From contig JABFXY010000004.1 of the NCBI GenBank assembly GCA_013361525.1, positions 62,001-126,000 on the forward strand: a stretch of DNA of 64,000 bases. Reading direction: 5' to 3'. The position numbers and the translations under genes are program-made. Under the pieces are notes generated by a model. That model searched no databases. It saw only the letters and a list, made by a program, of their open reading frames with translations, and had not been told where the DNA came from. Source of the stretch: Polyangiaceae bacterium (GTDB lineage Bacteria > Myxococcota_A > Polyangia > Polyangiales > Polyangiaceae). Positions 34,045 to 43,150 of this stretch are shown here, one piece after another (within the stretch, counting starts at the first letter, position 1; each line of letters starts with the position of its first letter).

Positions 34045-34102
34045 AAACAACGAGAGGTGTACTACGTGGTCACTTGAGGAACCCTGACATGACGCCCTTC
34101 AA

Positions 34103-34177
34103 TGGTGGGCGGGACAGGGATCGAACCTGCGACCAACGGCGTGTAAAGCCGCCGCTCTACCGCTGAGCTACCCGCCC
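34103..34177 (-). tRNA. tRNA-Val (TAC)
   Basis: Minus-strand cloverleaf: acceptor GGGCGGG/CCCGCCC, D-stem GCTC/GAGC, anticodon stem GCGGC/GCCGT with loop TTTACAC (anticodon TAC), T-arm GCAGG-TTCGATC-CCTGT, discriminator A. CCA is encoded (34103-34105). It lies 58 bp upstream of tRNA-Asp on the same strand, so they are probably co-transcribed. Confidence 0.95.
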
Positions 34178-34332
34178 TCGCGAAGAGCTGCGGCAGGATA
34201 CTCGCCACGCAGGATAGGTCAAGCATCTTCGTAATCTTCGCGTGTCGTTTTTCTCGGAAGGGCTTCGCGCCGTCGGGCCGGGGCGAGGCGGGCCTACGAG
34301 CGCGTCGTCCACGCGTCGTGCATCTCACGTTG

Positions 34333-35406
34333 ATGCTCGGGCGCTCCGTCGTGGATTATCCGGCCGTGCGCTCACTCTTGGTCTTGGCTTGTGTCGCGGC
34401 ATCCGTTGCGTGCGTCGAAGCTGCGTTCGCACAAGGCGCGCCTGCGGCGCCGGCACAGAGCGCGCCGACATCGGCCTCGGCGGACGCGCTCAAACAAGAG
34501 GGCGACGCGCTGATGGACGACAACCGCTTCGCCGAAGCGCTCGCGAAGTATCGCGAGGCGTACAACGTCGGCTCGAACCCCGCGCTTCTCTACAACATGG
34601 GCCGCGCGCACGAGGCGTTGAACCAGAACGCCGAAGCGCTCGAGATGCTCCGCGCGTTCGACGCGAAGGCCCCACCCGAGCTGCACGCGAAGGTGCCCAA
34701 CCTGAAGAAGCTCATCGACGACATCGAAGCGCGAACGACGATGCTCACCATCGACGCTCCGAAGGGCGCGACGATCAAGCTCGGCGACACGGTTCTCGGG
34801 ACCGCGCCGATCGCAGAGACCCGCGTGAACGCTGGCAAGCGCGTGCGGCTCGAGGCATCGCAAGAAGGCTTCGACCCGGACGTGCAAGAGGTGGAGCTCC
34901 CCGGTCGCGGAAAGGCGAAGGTCACCTTCAAGCTCGTGCCGCGTGACAAATCCGGCATCCTCGCCATCGACTCGCCCGTCAAAGGCGCGACGATCACGGT
35001 CGACGACTTGAGCGCGCGACAAGTTCCCACCGAGGTTCGCGTCCTCGCCGGCAAGCACACGATCAAGCTCGAGGCGACCGGCTACCGAGACAACGTCGTC
35101 GACGTGGAGGTAGGTATCGGCGAGCGAAAGCCCATCGTGATCGAGCCGGGTGAAGCGCCCGTCTACGAGCGCTGGTACTTCTGGACAGGCATCGGTGTCG
35201 GCGTCGCGGCCGCCGCCGCGGGCGGCGTCTTGGCCGCCTTCCTCATCGAAGGCTCACCGGACAACGGGACAATCCCGCCGGGGCAGGTGGAGGTTCAGCG
35301 CTGGAGCTCACGCGCGCCGACGCGCGCCGATCAAAGTCGGCTCGAGCGCCCGCGATCGAGCGGTTTCACGATCGGTCCAGTGCCAGTGTTCACCCTACAG
35401 TTCTGA
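34333..35406 (+). CDS. TPR and PEGA-domain exported/membrane protein
   Basis: Start is uncertain: the only ATG is 34333, while GTG at 34366 would give a compact signal (RSLLVLACVAASVACVEAAFA) with cleavage after AFA. A TPR-like pair occupies about residues 55-110 (GDALMDDNRFAEALAKYREAY, LLYNMGRAHEAL). Two PEGA domains follow: one around TMLTIDAPKGATIKLGDTVLG and one around GILAIDSPVKGATITVDD. A C-terminal transmembrane helix (WTGIGVGVAAAAAGGVLAAF) precedes a basic tail. PEGA proteins of this type sit in the envelope and are common next to Ser/Thr kinases in myxobacteria; the kinase gene follows after 22 bp. Confidence 0.86.
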   Translation: MLGRSVVDYPAVRSLLVLACVAASVACVEAAFAQGAPAAPAQSAPTSASADALKQEGDALMDDNRFAEALAKYREAYNVGSNPALLYNMGRAHEALNQNAEALEMLRAFDAKAPPELHAKVPNLKKLIDDIEARTTMLTIDAPKGATIKLGDTVLGTAPIAETRVNAGKRVRLEASQEGFDPDVQEVELPGRGKAKVTFKLVPRDKSGILAIDSPVKGATITVDDLSARQVPTEVRVLAGKHTIKLEATGYRDNVVDVEVGIGERKPIVIEPGEAPVYERWYFWTGIGVGVAAAAAGGVLAAFLIEGSPDNGTIPPGQVEVQRWSSRAPTRADQSRLERPRSSGFTIGPVPVFTLQF

Positions 35407-35428
35407 CGATCCTCGCGACCCACCGCCG

Positions 35429-36937
35429 ATGGTGTCGCACATCGAAACAACTCGCCCCGCTCCCGTGACCTCGAATACGATTCGCATCGTGCAACACGCG
35501 CCGGGGGACCTGATCGGCGGCAAATACCGCGTTGTCCGTGTCCTCGGCGAAGGCGGCATGGGTATCGTCTACGAGGCGTCCCACGACAAGCTCGGAACCA
35601 ACGTCGCCATCAAGGTCCTGCGCGACGAGGTGATGAAGGACAAGGAGTCGGTGGCCCGCTTCGCACGCGAGGCCCGAGCCGCCGCCGTCTTGCGAAGCTC
35701 GAATGCCGCGCGGATCCTCGACGTCGGCGAGGTCGACGACGGTCGGCCGTTCATGGTGATGGAGCTGCTCGACGGCAACGACCTCGACGTCGAGCTCCAA
35801 CGCCGCGGACCGCTGCCCACGCTCGAGGCCACGGGCTACGTCGCGCAAGCTTGCGACGCGATCGCCGAGGCGCACCGGCTCGGCATCATTCACCGCGATC
35901 TGAAGCCCGCGAACCTGTTTCTGGTGACGGTCGCCGGGATCCGCGTCGTGAAGGTCCTCGACTTCGGCATCTCGCGGTTCGACGGAGCCGGAGAATCGCG
36001 CGTGACCCAGACGCAGTCCGCGTTCGGGACGCCGCTCTACATGTCGCCCGAGGCGCTTCGATCCGCGAAGCACACGGATGCCCGGTCCGACGTCTGGGCG
36101 TTCGGTGTCATCCTCTACGAGCTCCTCACAGGGCAGCCGCCGTTCATCGCCGACAGCCCGACCGGCGTCGCCGTCGCGGTGACGCTCGAAACGCCGAAGC
36201 CAATCACCGATTTTCGCGAGGACGTTCCGCTTCGCCTGCTCGAGATCATCGAAAAGGCGATGCAGAAGGACCCGTCGCGACGCTTCCAGAACGCGAGCGA
36301 GCTGCGCGACGTGCTCCAAGCGTTCCTCGGCACCGATCGCCCGTCGCAGCTCGGCGTCGCGCCGATGAGCGCCCGCAACGCTCCGATGCCCACGGCGGAG
36401 GTCGCGTTGAAGCCGCTCGCCGCGCCGGCCGTTTCGCAGCGTCTGCGCAGCACGACGCAAACGGGCGAGCCGCTCTCCGGATCGGTGCGAGCCGAGCCGA
36501 AGAGCCGCGTCGCGCTCATCGCGGGCGTCGCCATCGCGACGTTCGCCGGGGCGGTCTCGGCGTTCGTGTTGTGGCGATCCTCACAAGGGCCGGGCAACGC
36601 CTCCGCCACGACCGCGGTCGCGGCGAGCGATACGGCGTCGCCGACCAAAACGGCGGACGCGATCGTCGCGCCCGCACCGTCCGCTGTCGTCTCGAGCGAA
36701 ACGACCTCGGCTTCTGCGTCGGGGTCGGTCACGCAGGCCGTCGACTCGGCGAGCGCCAGCACGAACACCAACGCCAGCGCGCCGCCGGTCGCGAGCGTCT
36801 CGAGCGCAAAGCTTCGACCCACCGCAGGACGCAACACCGCAGCGACGACGATCGAGTCACCGCCGCCGGCGACGGCACCGAAACCTCCACCGCCGCCGGC
36901 AGGAAAACTTCCGGGCGGCAACCCTTCGAGGCTCTGA
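35429..36937 (+). CDS. Hanks-type Ser/Thr protein kinase, membrane-anchored
   Basis: 502 residues from ATG 35429; the open frame upstream overlaps the PEGA gene and is discounted. Kinase features: LGEGGMGIVYEA, Lys62 in VAIKVL, HRDLKPAN with Asp157, DFG at 178-180, activation-loop end GTPLYMSPEAL, all intact. A single transmembrane helix (VALIAGVAIATFAGAVSAF) lies near residues 365-388. The rest is a Ser/Thr/Ala/Pro-rich periplasmic tail ending in a Pro run, with no recognisable sensor domain. Only 1 bp separates its stop from the first Cys-rich lipoprotein gene, which ties it to the downstream surface proteins. Confidence 0.94.
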   Translation: MVSHIETTRPAPVTSNTIRIVQHAPGDLIGGKYRVVRVLGEGGMGIVYEASHDKLGTNVAIKVLRDEVMKDKESVARFAREARAAAVLRSSNAARILDVGEVDDGRPFMVMELLDGNDLDVELQRRGPLPTLEATGYVAQACDAIAEAHRLGIIHRDLKPANLFLVTVAGIRVVKVLDFGISRFDGAGESRVTQTQSAFGTPLYMSPEALRSAKHTDARSDVWAFGVILYELLTGQPPFIADSPTGVAVAVTLETPKPITDFREDVPLRLLEIIEKAMQKDPSRRFQNASELRDVLQAFLGTDRPSQLGVAPMSARNAPMPTAEVALKPLAAPAVSQRLRSTTQTGEPLSGSVRAEPKSRVALIAGVAIATFAGAVSAFVLWRSSQGPGNASATTAVAASDTASPTKTADAIVAPAPSAVVSSETTSASASGSVTQAVDSASASTNTNASAPPVASVSSAKLRPTAGRNTAATTIESPPPATAPKPPPPPAGKLPGGNPSRL

Positions 36938-36938
36938 C

Positions 36939-38381
36939 ATGGACGGGGTAGGGGCGTCTGGACGAGCGGCAACCCGAACGCGATGGAGCGCGGCGATCGT
37001 GCTCATGGCTGCTGTCGCCGGCTTCGCCTCGTGCCGCGAGCCGACGCAGATCACCGTGCGTGTGACGACCGACGCGGGCTGTCCGACCGACGGACTGCGG
37101 CCGCGCATCAACGACGTCTCGATCGTCACCGGACGCAAGCTCCAGACGGGCACCCCCGGAAACCCACAACCGATGCCCGTCGCCAATGCGGTCACCGAGC
37201 AGTGCGCGGCGGAGGGCGGCGTGAACACGGTCGGCACGCTCGTGTTGCTCCCCGACGGCGGCGACGACCCGACCGTCGACGTGATGATCGTCGCCGGTGT
37301 CCAACGCGACGAGACCGACGACGGCGCACACTCGATGGGCGCGGACGCATGCGCCGCGCTCGCGTTCAGCGGCGAGTCGATCGAGGGCTTGCCCTGCATC
37401 ATCGCGCGACGGCGGTTGACGTTCATCGACCACGAGTCGCTGGTCTTGCCGATCGACCTCGACAAGAGCTGCATCGGCGAAGACTGCGGCAGCGACCTCA
37501 CGTGCTTCAAAGGCAACTGCGTGAGCCCCGACGTCGCTTGCGCGGAGGGCGACGACGACTGCAACCCGCCCGCAGGCTGCGCGGAGGAGTGCGAGAACGT
37601 CTGCCCGAGCGGCAACGGAACCTGCATCGACGGCGCCTGCTCGTGTCTGCCGTGTGACCCGGTCGAGTGCGCCGGAACCGACGAGTGCGCGGGCGGCTCG
37701 AGCGGTGTCTGCAGCGCCGACGGCACCGAGTGCTCGTGCGTGGCCGCGTGTGATCCGGTCGCCTGCAGCGAGGCCGGTGGGACGTGCGACGGGGCGCAAT
37801 GCATCCTGCCGTGCACCGGCACCGAGATGTGCGAATGCGACGCGGATCAATGCCCCACCGCCTGTGAAGAAGGATCCTGCGGCTGCCTCGGACCGTGCAC
37901 CGTGAGCAGCTGCGGCAACTGCGAGAACGGCACCGCACCCATTTGTGACGACCTCACGTGCGGCTGCTCGTGCCAGTGCACCGCGGAAGCGTGCGCGGCG
38001 CATTGTGCTTCCCTCGGTCAGGGCAACCCGCACTGCGAAGCTGGGACCTGCGTCTGCGAGCCGACCACAGGCGAAGGTGGCGGTGGAATGACGAACATCG
38101 GCGGCGCCTCGAACGTGGGCGGCGCAAACGTCGGCGGCATTACCAACATCGGCGGAGCCAACCTCGGCGGAGCGCCGGGCGTCGGTGGAGGACCCAACCC
38201 CGGCGTCGGCGGGGGCCCATCATCGCTGTGTCCCTCGATCGTCATGGCGCCCTGCGACCCGGCCATGTGTTCCGCCGCGTGCGGCGCCACTCCGAACTGC
38301 ACCGGGACGTGTGTGGCGGCATTCGCACCTCCTCAGGCTCCCATCCCGGGTACCGAGTGCGTATGCGTCGAGACGCCGTGA
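36939..38381 (+). CDS. Cys-rich surface lipoprotein, paralogue 1
   Basis: 480 residues with a lipoprotein signal (AAIVLMAAVAGFASC; Cys about 32). The N-terminal 150 residues after the Cys form a domain starting REPTQITVRVTTDAGCP and containing GVQRDETDDG and RRRLTFIDHESLVLPI. After GEDCGSDLTCFKGNCVSPDV comes a long Cys-rich array of short disulfide-type units (CDPVACSEAGGTC, CTVSSCGNCENG). A Gly/Asn repeat (NIGGASNVGGANVGG) links to a last Cys module. It should lie on the outer surface. The next gene encodes a close paralogue in tandem. No enzymatic motif is visible; adhesion or binding is a guess. Confidence 0.88.
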   Translation: MDGVGASGRAATRTRWSAAIVLMAAVAGFASCREPTQITVRVTTDAGCPTDGLRPRINDVSIVTGRKLQTGTPGNPQPMPVANAVTEQCAAEGGVNTVGTLVLLPDGGDDPTVDVMIVAGVQRDETDDGAHSMGADACAALAFSGESIEGLPCIIARRRLTFIDHESLVLPIDLDKSCIGEDCGSDLTCFKGNCVSPDVACAEGDDDCNPPAGCAEECENVCPSGNGTCIDGACSCLPCDPVECAGTDECAGGSSGVCSADGTECSCVAACDPVACSEAGGTCDGAQCILPCTGTEMCECDADQCPTACEEGSCGCLGPCTVSSCGNCENGTAPICDDLTCGCSCQCTAEACAAHCASLGQGNPHCEAGTCVCEPTTGEGGGGMTNIGGASNVGGANVGGITNIGGANLGGAPGVGGGPNPGVGGGPSSLCPSIVMAPCDPAMCSAACGATPNCTGTCVAAFAPPQAPIPGTECVCVETP

Positions 38382-38402
38382 CTCTGGTACGCTCGGGTCG
38401 CC

Positions 38403-40043
38403 ATGCGCGCGGTTCGGAAGAGCGCAAGCGTCATCGCTTGTAGCGTCGTCGTCGGGTTCCTCTCCTGTCGGGAGCCCACGCAAATCACGGTACGCGTGAC
38501 GACGGACGCCGATTGCCCAGAAGGAGCGCAGCGGCCACGGGTCAACGACATCGTGATCGTCACGGCTCGCAAGATCGAGCTCGGCACGAAAGGTAACCCG
38601 CAGCCTGTCCCGGTCGCGAACGCCGTCACGAAGCAGTGCGCGGCCGAGGACGGGACCAACACGATCGGGACGCTCGTCCTCTTGCCGGACGGGGGCGACG
38701 ACCAATCCGTCGAGGTGATGGTCGTCGCGGGCGTGCAACGCGACGAGACCGATGACGGCGAGCACTCCATGTCGGCCAGCCAATGCGCCGACCTCGCTTT
38801 CACGGGCGACTCCGTCGAGGGACAGCCTTGCATCGTCGCGCGGCGCCGTCTCACGTTCATCGATCACGAGTCGTTGGTGATGCCCGTCGAGCTCGATCGG
38901 CGCTGCATCGGCGAAGATTGTGGCAGCGATCTCACCTGTTTCGAGGGCAATTGTGTGAGCCCCGACGTCGTCTGCTCGCCGGACGATCCCGAGTGCGATC
39001 CTCCCGAAGGGTGCGTCGACGAGTGCGAGCTCAGCTGCACCTCGGGCAACGCGACCTGCCAAGACAACACCTGCGTATGCCTCGAGTGCAAAGACGAGGA
39101 GTGCGCCGGCGCAGACTGCGGTCTGGGGTCGGTCGGCGCCTGCAACGAAGACAAGACGGCGTGCACGTGTCTAGCGGCTTGTGACCCCGCCGCGTGCGCG
39201 ACCGAGTGTGAAGGCGGGACGTGTGAAGGGGCGGACTGCGTCTGTCCCATCTGCTCCGACGCGAACTGCTCCGGGCCGTGCAACGGCGGCGCGGGTACCT
39301 CTCAATGCGCCGACGTCGAGGGGCAGCTGTCCTGCGTCTGCATCGGCGCCTGCGACGAAGCCTCGTGTACCGCTGGCGAAGACTGCCCCGACGGTCAGCT
39401 CGGCGAGTGCACCACCATCCCGCGCGGCGAGGCATGCGTCTGTTCCTGCGACGACGACGAGTGCGCCGCCGACTGCTCGACCGGCTGCGGCGCCTGCGAG
39501 GACGGAGCTTGCAGCTGCACGGCGCAATGCAGCCTCGACACCTGCGGCCCTTGTCCCGCCGGCAAGGTCGCGACTTGTGCCGACCCGTGCGGCGGGTGCT
39601 CCTGTAGCTGCGACGAAACCGCCTGCGATCAGCTCTGTGGTCCGATCGGCGGAACGTGCGTGACCTCGGGCGGCGCGGACAGCTGCGAGTGCAACAACCC
39701 GACGACCTCGACGGGCATGGCCGGAAACGGTGGAAACGGCGGCTCGACGTCGAGCATCATCTCCACGTCGAGCAACGGCGGAATGGCCGGCCAAGGGGGC
39801 ACGACGTCGAGCATCATCTCCACGTCGAGCAACGGCGGAATGGCCGGGCAGGGTGGCATCGGCAGCGGCCCCGCGAGCTCGAGCAGCGGCATCGGAGGTG
39901 GCCTCCAAATGCAGTGCGCGTTGCCGCTCATCACCGACTGCGCCGACTGTCCGGCCGCGTGCGCGCAGTCCTTTTGCCAGTTCGCAGGTTGCACCCAGCC
40001 CCCCGCGGGCGGATTCGTCAATTGCCAATGTTCACTACCATGA
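38403..40043 (+). CDS. Cys-rich surface lipoprotein, paralogue 2
   Basis: 546 residues, signal VIACSVVVGFLSC. The first 170 residues of the mature protein closely copy paralogue 1: the same REPTQITVRVTTDA start, GNPQPVPVANAVTKQCAAE, DGGDD, GVQRDETDDGEHSM and RRRLTFIDHESLV segments, so a tandem duplication is clear. The Cys-rich array diverges more and is longer (CECKDEEC-type units, CSCDDDECAADCSTGCG). A low-complexity linker with a duplicated 19-residue unit precedes a final Cys module. The amylase-like gene overlaps the stop by 4 bp. Signals, order and spacing indicate co-expression with the Ser/Thr kinase upstream. Confidence 0.88.
   Translation: MRAVRKSASVIACSVVVGFLSCREPTQITVRVTTDADCPEGAQRPRVNDIVIVTARKIELGTKGNPQPVPVANAVTKQCAAEDGTNTIGTLVLLPDGGDDQSVEVMVVAGVQRDETDDGEHSMSASQCADLAFTGDSVEGQPCIVARRRLTFIDHESLVMPVELDRRCIGEDCGSDLTCFEGNCVSPDVVCSPDDPECDPPEGCVDECELSCTSGNATCQDNTCVCLECKDEECAGADCGLGSVGACNEDKTACTCLAACDPAACATECEGGTCEGADCVCPICSDANCSGPCNGGAGTSQCADVEGQLSCVCIGACDEASCTAGEDCPDGQLGECTTIPRGEACVCSCDDDECAADCSTGCGACEDGACSCTAQCSLDTCGPCPAGKVATCADPCGGCSCSCDETACDQLCGPIGGTCVTSGGADSCECNNPTTSTGMAGNGGNGGSTSSIISTSSNGGMAGQGGTTSSIISTSSNGGMAGQGGIGSGPASSSSGIGGGLQMQCALPLITDCADCPAACAQSFCQFAGCTQPPAGGFVNCQCSLP
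39747..39848 (+). repeat. Duplicated 57-bp unit in the second Cys-rich lipoprotein
   Basis: A 57-bp block begins at 39747 and repeats from 39804 with nearly no differences, encoding a 19-residue Ser/Gly unit (TSSIISTSSNGGMAGQGG). The high DNA identity points to a recent in-frame duplication in the linker. Confidence 0.85.
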
Positions 40044-42010
40044 GTCGAACAATCGCTCCGCGCGTCAGTCCGCGCTTTGGTTTGCGAAGGCTCTCCGCTG
40101 CCGCTCTCCTGGCGCTCGCATTGTCGGGCGGAGCGTGCGACGCCGGAATCTCCGACTCTTCAGGCGGCGGGGGCTCGGGCGCGAGCGGGGAGGGCGGCGC
40201 GTGTGTGGACGCCGGCGCTCCTTGCAATGTGCTGTTCCGGTATCCGCTCTCAAACGCGCAATCGGTCGAGTTGCGCGGCGATTTCGCAGCAGACGGCTGG
40301 GATGTGGGCGTCCCGCTCGAGATCGACGCGGGCGAGTGGCGCCTCACCATGTCGCTGCCGAACGGCGGAACCGTCCGCTACAAATACCTCGTCAACGGGA
40401 CCGACTGGGTCACCGACCCGACGAATCCCGATCAGGAAGACGACGGGCTCGGCGCGAAGAACTCGGTCAAACACGTCTCCTGCGGCGCGGGCCCGTGTGA
40501 AGGCGTGGGAGGTCAAGGCGGCGGTGGCGGCGGGCCCGGGCCGGGCGCCTTCGATTGGCGGAGCGCCGTCCTCTATTTCGTATTCGTGGATCGATTCCGG
40601 AACGGCGATCCGAGCAACGACGACCCGATCCCCGGCGTCGAGCCGCCGGCCAATTATCAAGGCGGGGATTACGCCGGCCTCCTCGAGATGATCGAGACCG
40701 GCTATTTCGACGATCTGGGCGTCAACGCGTTGTGGCTCACCGTCCCGGCCGACAACCCGAATTCGCCCGGACCCGGCGCGGACGGCCACGACTACAGCGC
40801 CTATCACGGATATTGGCCCTCGAACCTCGAGGCCGTCGAAGAACACTTCGGCGACATGGCCCTGCTCAAGCAAGTGGTCGACGCCGCCCACGAGCACGAC
40901 ATCAAGGTGCTCTTCGACTACGCGATGAACCACGTCCACCTCGAAAACCCGCTCTTCACCGAGCAGCCCGGGTGGTTCTGGTCCCTCGACTTCGACGGCA
41001 AATATTGTGTTTGCGGCGACGGCTGTTCCTGGGACGGCTACGAGGGCCGCCGCTGCTGGTTCCGCGATTATCTACCCGATTGGAACTTCCAAAACCCGGA
41101 AGCGCGCGCGGCGAGCATCGACAACGCACTCTGGTGGATTCAAGAGACGGGCATCGACGGCTTCCGTCTCGACGCGATCAAACACATCGAGACCGTCTGG
41201 GTGGAAGAGCTCCGGCAGCGGGTCAACGAACAGGTCGATCAAACCGATGCGCGCTTCTACATGGTGGGCGAGACGTTCGAGACCGGTAATCGAGACATCA
41301 TTCGCCAATACGTCGGGGAGAACCTCCTCGACGGGCAGTTCGACTTCCCGCTGCGCGGCGCGATCGTCGAGCACGTCTTGCGTCGCGGCGGCACGATGTA
41401 CGATCTCGACAACTTCCTCGCGACGAATGACGCCTATTACCCAGGGATCATGAGCACGTTCCTCGGCAACCACGACATCGCTCGCGTGATTCAGACCGCG
41501 CTCGACAGCCCCTGGGGCACTTGGGACAACGGCGGCGACTCGAACTGGAACAACCCGCCGAGCCTTCCGACCAACCGCGCGCCGTTCGAGCGGCTCGCCC
41601 TCGGCTTCACCTTCCTCATGACGACGAAGGGGATCCCGCTCATCTATTACGGCGACGAGATCGGGATGGCCGGCTCGGGCGACCCCGACAACCGACGGTT
41701 CATGACCTGGTCTGGCCTCGATCCGGATCAAGAGTGGCTGCGCGACCAGGTGAAGACGCTGGGCCGCATCCGCAAAGAGAACCCGGCGCTCTATCGCGGC
41801 ACGCGCACGACCGTCTACGTCTCCAACGACGTGTACGTGTATCGAATGACGGACGGTCCGGACGTCGTCTACGTCGCGCTCAACCGGAGCGACTCCCCCC
41901 AGCAGGCGGAGAACCTCCCGGAGGCGGCGACCGACCTTTTGACCGACGAGCCGTTCAGCGGTCCGACGACGACGCTCCCTGCGCGGAGCGCCCTCGTCTT
42001 GGCGCCGTGA
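40040..42010 (+). CDS. GH13 alpha-amylase-like lipoprotein with N-terminal starch-binding-type domain
   Basis: 656 residues from ATG 40040, which overlaps the previous stop (ATGA); ATG 40028 is an alternative. Signal LSAAALLALALSGGAC is a lipobox. Residues about 55-140 resemble a CBM48/E-set module (LRGDFAADGWDVGVPLE, TVRYKYLVNGTDW). The GH13 barrel follows: start FVDRFRNGDPSNDD, nucleophile Asp378 in GFRLDAIKH, acid/base Glu411 in MVGETFE, and Asp479 in LGNHDIA, so all three catalytic residues are present. It should cleave alpha-1,4-glucans or related maltodextrins outside the cytoplasm. Anchoring rather than secretion suggests local sugar capture or trimming of a surface glycan. Confidence 0.92.
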   Translation: MSRTIAPRVSPRFGLRRLSAAALLALALSGGACDAGISDSSGGGGSGASGEGGACVDAGAPCNVLFRYPLSNAQSVELRGDFAADGWDVGVPLEIDAGEWRLTMSLPNGGTVRYKYLVNGTDWVTDPTNPDQEDDGLGAKNSVKHVSCGAGPCEGVGGQGGGGGGPGPGAFDWRSAVLYFVFVDRFRNGDPSNDDPIPGVEPPANYQGGDYAGLLEMIETGYFDDLGVNALWLTVPADNPNSPGPGADGHDYSAYHGYWPSNLEAVEEHFGDMALLKQVVDAAHEHDIKVLFDYAMNHVHLENPLFTEQPGWFWSLDFDGKYCVCGDGCSWDGYEGRRCWFRDYLPDWNFQNPEARAASIDNALWWIQETGIDGFRLDAIKHIETVWVEELRQRVNEQVDQTDARFYMVGETFETGNRDIIRQYVGENLLDGQFDFPLRGAIVEHVLRRGGTMYDLDNFLATNDAYYPGIMSTFLGNHDIARVIQTALDSPWGTWDNGGDSNWNNPPSLPTNRAPFERLALGFTFLMTTKGIPLIYYGDEIGMAGSGDPDNRRFMTWSGLDPDQEWLRDQVKTLGRIRKENPALYRGTRTTVYVSNDVYVYRMTDGPDVVYVALNRSDSPQQAENLPEAATDLLTDEPFSGPTTTLPARSALVLAP

Positions 42011-42029
42011 AAAAGCGAGTGACGGCGGA

Positions 42030-42053
42030 GAAAGAACTGGACGGCGTTCTTTC
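42030..42053 (+). terminator. Perfect 8-bp inverted repeat after the amylase gene
   Basis: GAAAGAAC at 42030-42037 and GTTCTTTC at 42046-42053 flank an 8-nt loop 20 bp past the stop. The stem carries a TTTC in its right arm. It may separate the amylase operon from the ligase operon. Confidence 0.5.
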
Positions 42054-42154
42054 CTCGGAAGGATGTTTGGAGTAGGAGCGCGGCGCGAGCGTCCGAGCTC
42101 GGGCGTGGAAGGCCACGCGCGAGCCACTCAACGGGGCGGGTCGAAGGGCAGGAT

Positions 42155-43135
42155 ATGGCGGAGCGGATTGGTCTCTTGTGTGGTTGGGAAGAGTCCTTCC
42201 CGAAGGCATTCATCGAGGGTTGCAACAAGGTCCCGGGCATCGAAGCGGACTACGCCAAGATTGGCGGTACCGCTGAAAAGTTCGCGTCTCCGTACCGCGT
42301 CCTCATCGACCGAATCAGCCAAGAGGTGAAGCACTACCGCTTCCACCTCAAAGCTGCCGCCCTTGCCGGCACCTACGTCGTCAACGATCCCTTCTGGTGG
42401 AGCGCCGACGACAAATTCTTCGGCTACTCGCTGGTGCAGCGCGCCGGCATCGCGGTGCCGCGCACGGTGATGCTCCCGCAGAAGGACTACATCGCCGCGA
42501 TCGACAAGCGCCGCAGCCTCCGCAACCTCGAGTACCCCCTCGATTGGGAGAGCATCGTCGAATATGTCGGGTTCCCCGCGATCCTGAAGCCGGCCGACGG
42601 CGGTGGGTGGCGCGACGTGACCGTGGTGAAGAGCCCGGCCGAGCTGCTCAAGGCGTACGACGCCTCGGGCACGAACGTCATGACCCTGCAGGAATTCATC
42701 GACTTCGACGAGTACGTCCGCTGTATCTGCATCGGCAAAGATCGAATCCTGCCGATTCAGTACAGCCCGTCGCGCCGCGCCTACATCGTCAACGAGACCG
42801 ACGATTGGATCGACAAGGCCCTCCTCGAGCGCATCGTGAAGGACTCGGTCACGGTCAACAACGTGCTCGGCTACGATATGAACTCGGTCGAGTTCGCGAT
42901 CAAAGACGGCATCCCGTACGCGATCGATTTTACGAACCCGGCTCCCGACATGGACATCTGGAGCATCCAGGAGAAGTACTTCCACATCGTCGTGGACTGG
43001 ATGGTGAGCTTCGCGGTCGGCCTCGCGAAGGACAAGGCCAAGACCATGACGGAGACGTATCGCTGGGCGAAGCTCGGCGGCCCACAGGAAGATCCGCTTT
43101 CGAGCAAGAGCGGTCGCGCCGGCGGAAATCGATAG
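42155..43135 (+). CDS. ATP-grasp-fold ligase-like protein
   Basis: 326 residues, cytoplasmic, with an AGGA Shine-Dalgarno. ATP-grasp features are an N-terminal domain with GLLCGWEESFPKAFIEGC, then the grasp: VGFPAILKPADGGGWRDVTV (nucleotide-binding Lys and Gly-rich loop), LQEFIDFDEYVRCICIG, and the metal-binding end DGIPYAIDFTNPAPDMD. Proteins with this fold join a carboxylate to an amine or thiol through an acyl-phosphate. RimK or D-Ala-D-Ala-ligase-like relatives are the nearest types. The gene 15 bp downstream is a GCS2-type ligase, and such pairs are predicted to make peptide-like metabolites or tags. The product here is unknown. Confidence 0.86.
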   Translation: MAERIGLLCGWEESFPKAFIEGCNKVPGIEADYAKIGGTAEKFASPYRVLIDRISQEVKHYRFHLKAAALAGTYVVNDPFWWSADDKFFGYSLVQRAGIAVPRTVMLPQKDYIAAIDKRRSLRNLEYPLDWESIVEYVGFPAILKPADGGGWRDVTVVKSPAELLKAYDASGTNVMTLQEFIDFDEYVRCICIGKDRILPIQYSPSRRAYIVNETDDWIDKALLERIVKDSVTVNNVLGYDMNSVEFAIKDGIPYAIDFTNPAPDMDIWSIQEKYFHIVVDWMVSFAVGLAKDKAKTMTETYRWAKLGGPQEDPLSSKSGRAGGNR

Positions 43136-43150
43136 AGCGGGGGAGGGGTC

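Noticed and set aside
34178-34332. Additional tRNA or small RNA between tRNA-Val and the PEGA gene
   Set aside because: No cloverleaf could be folded and no conserved hairpin was seen.
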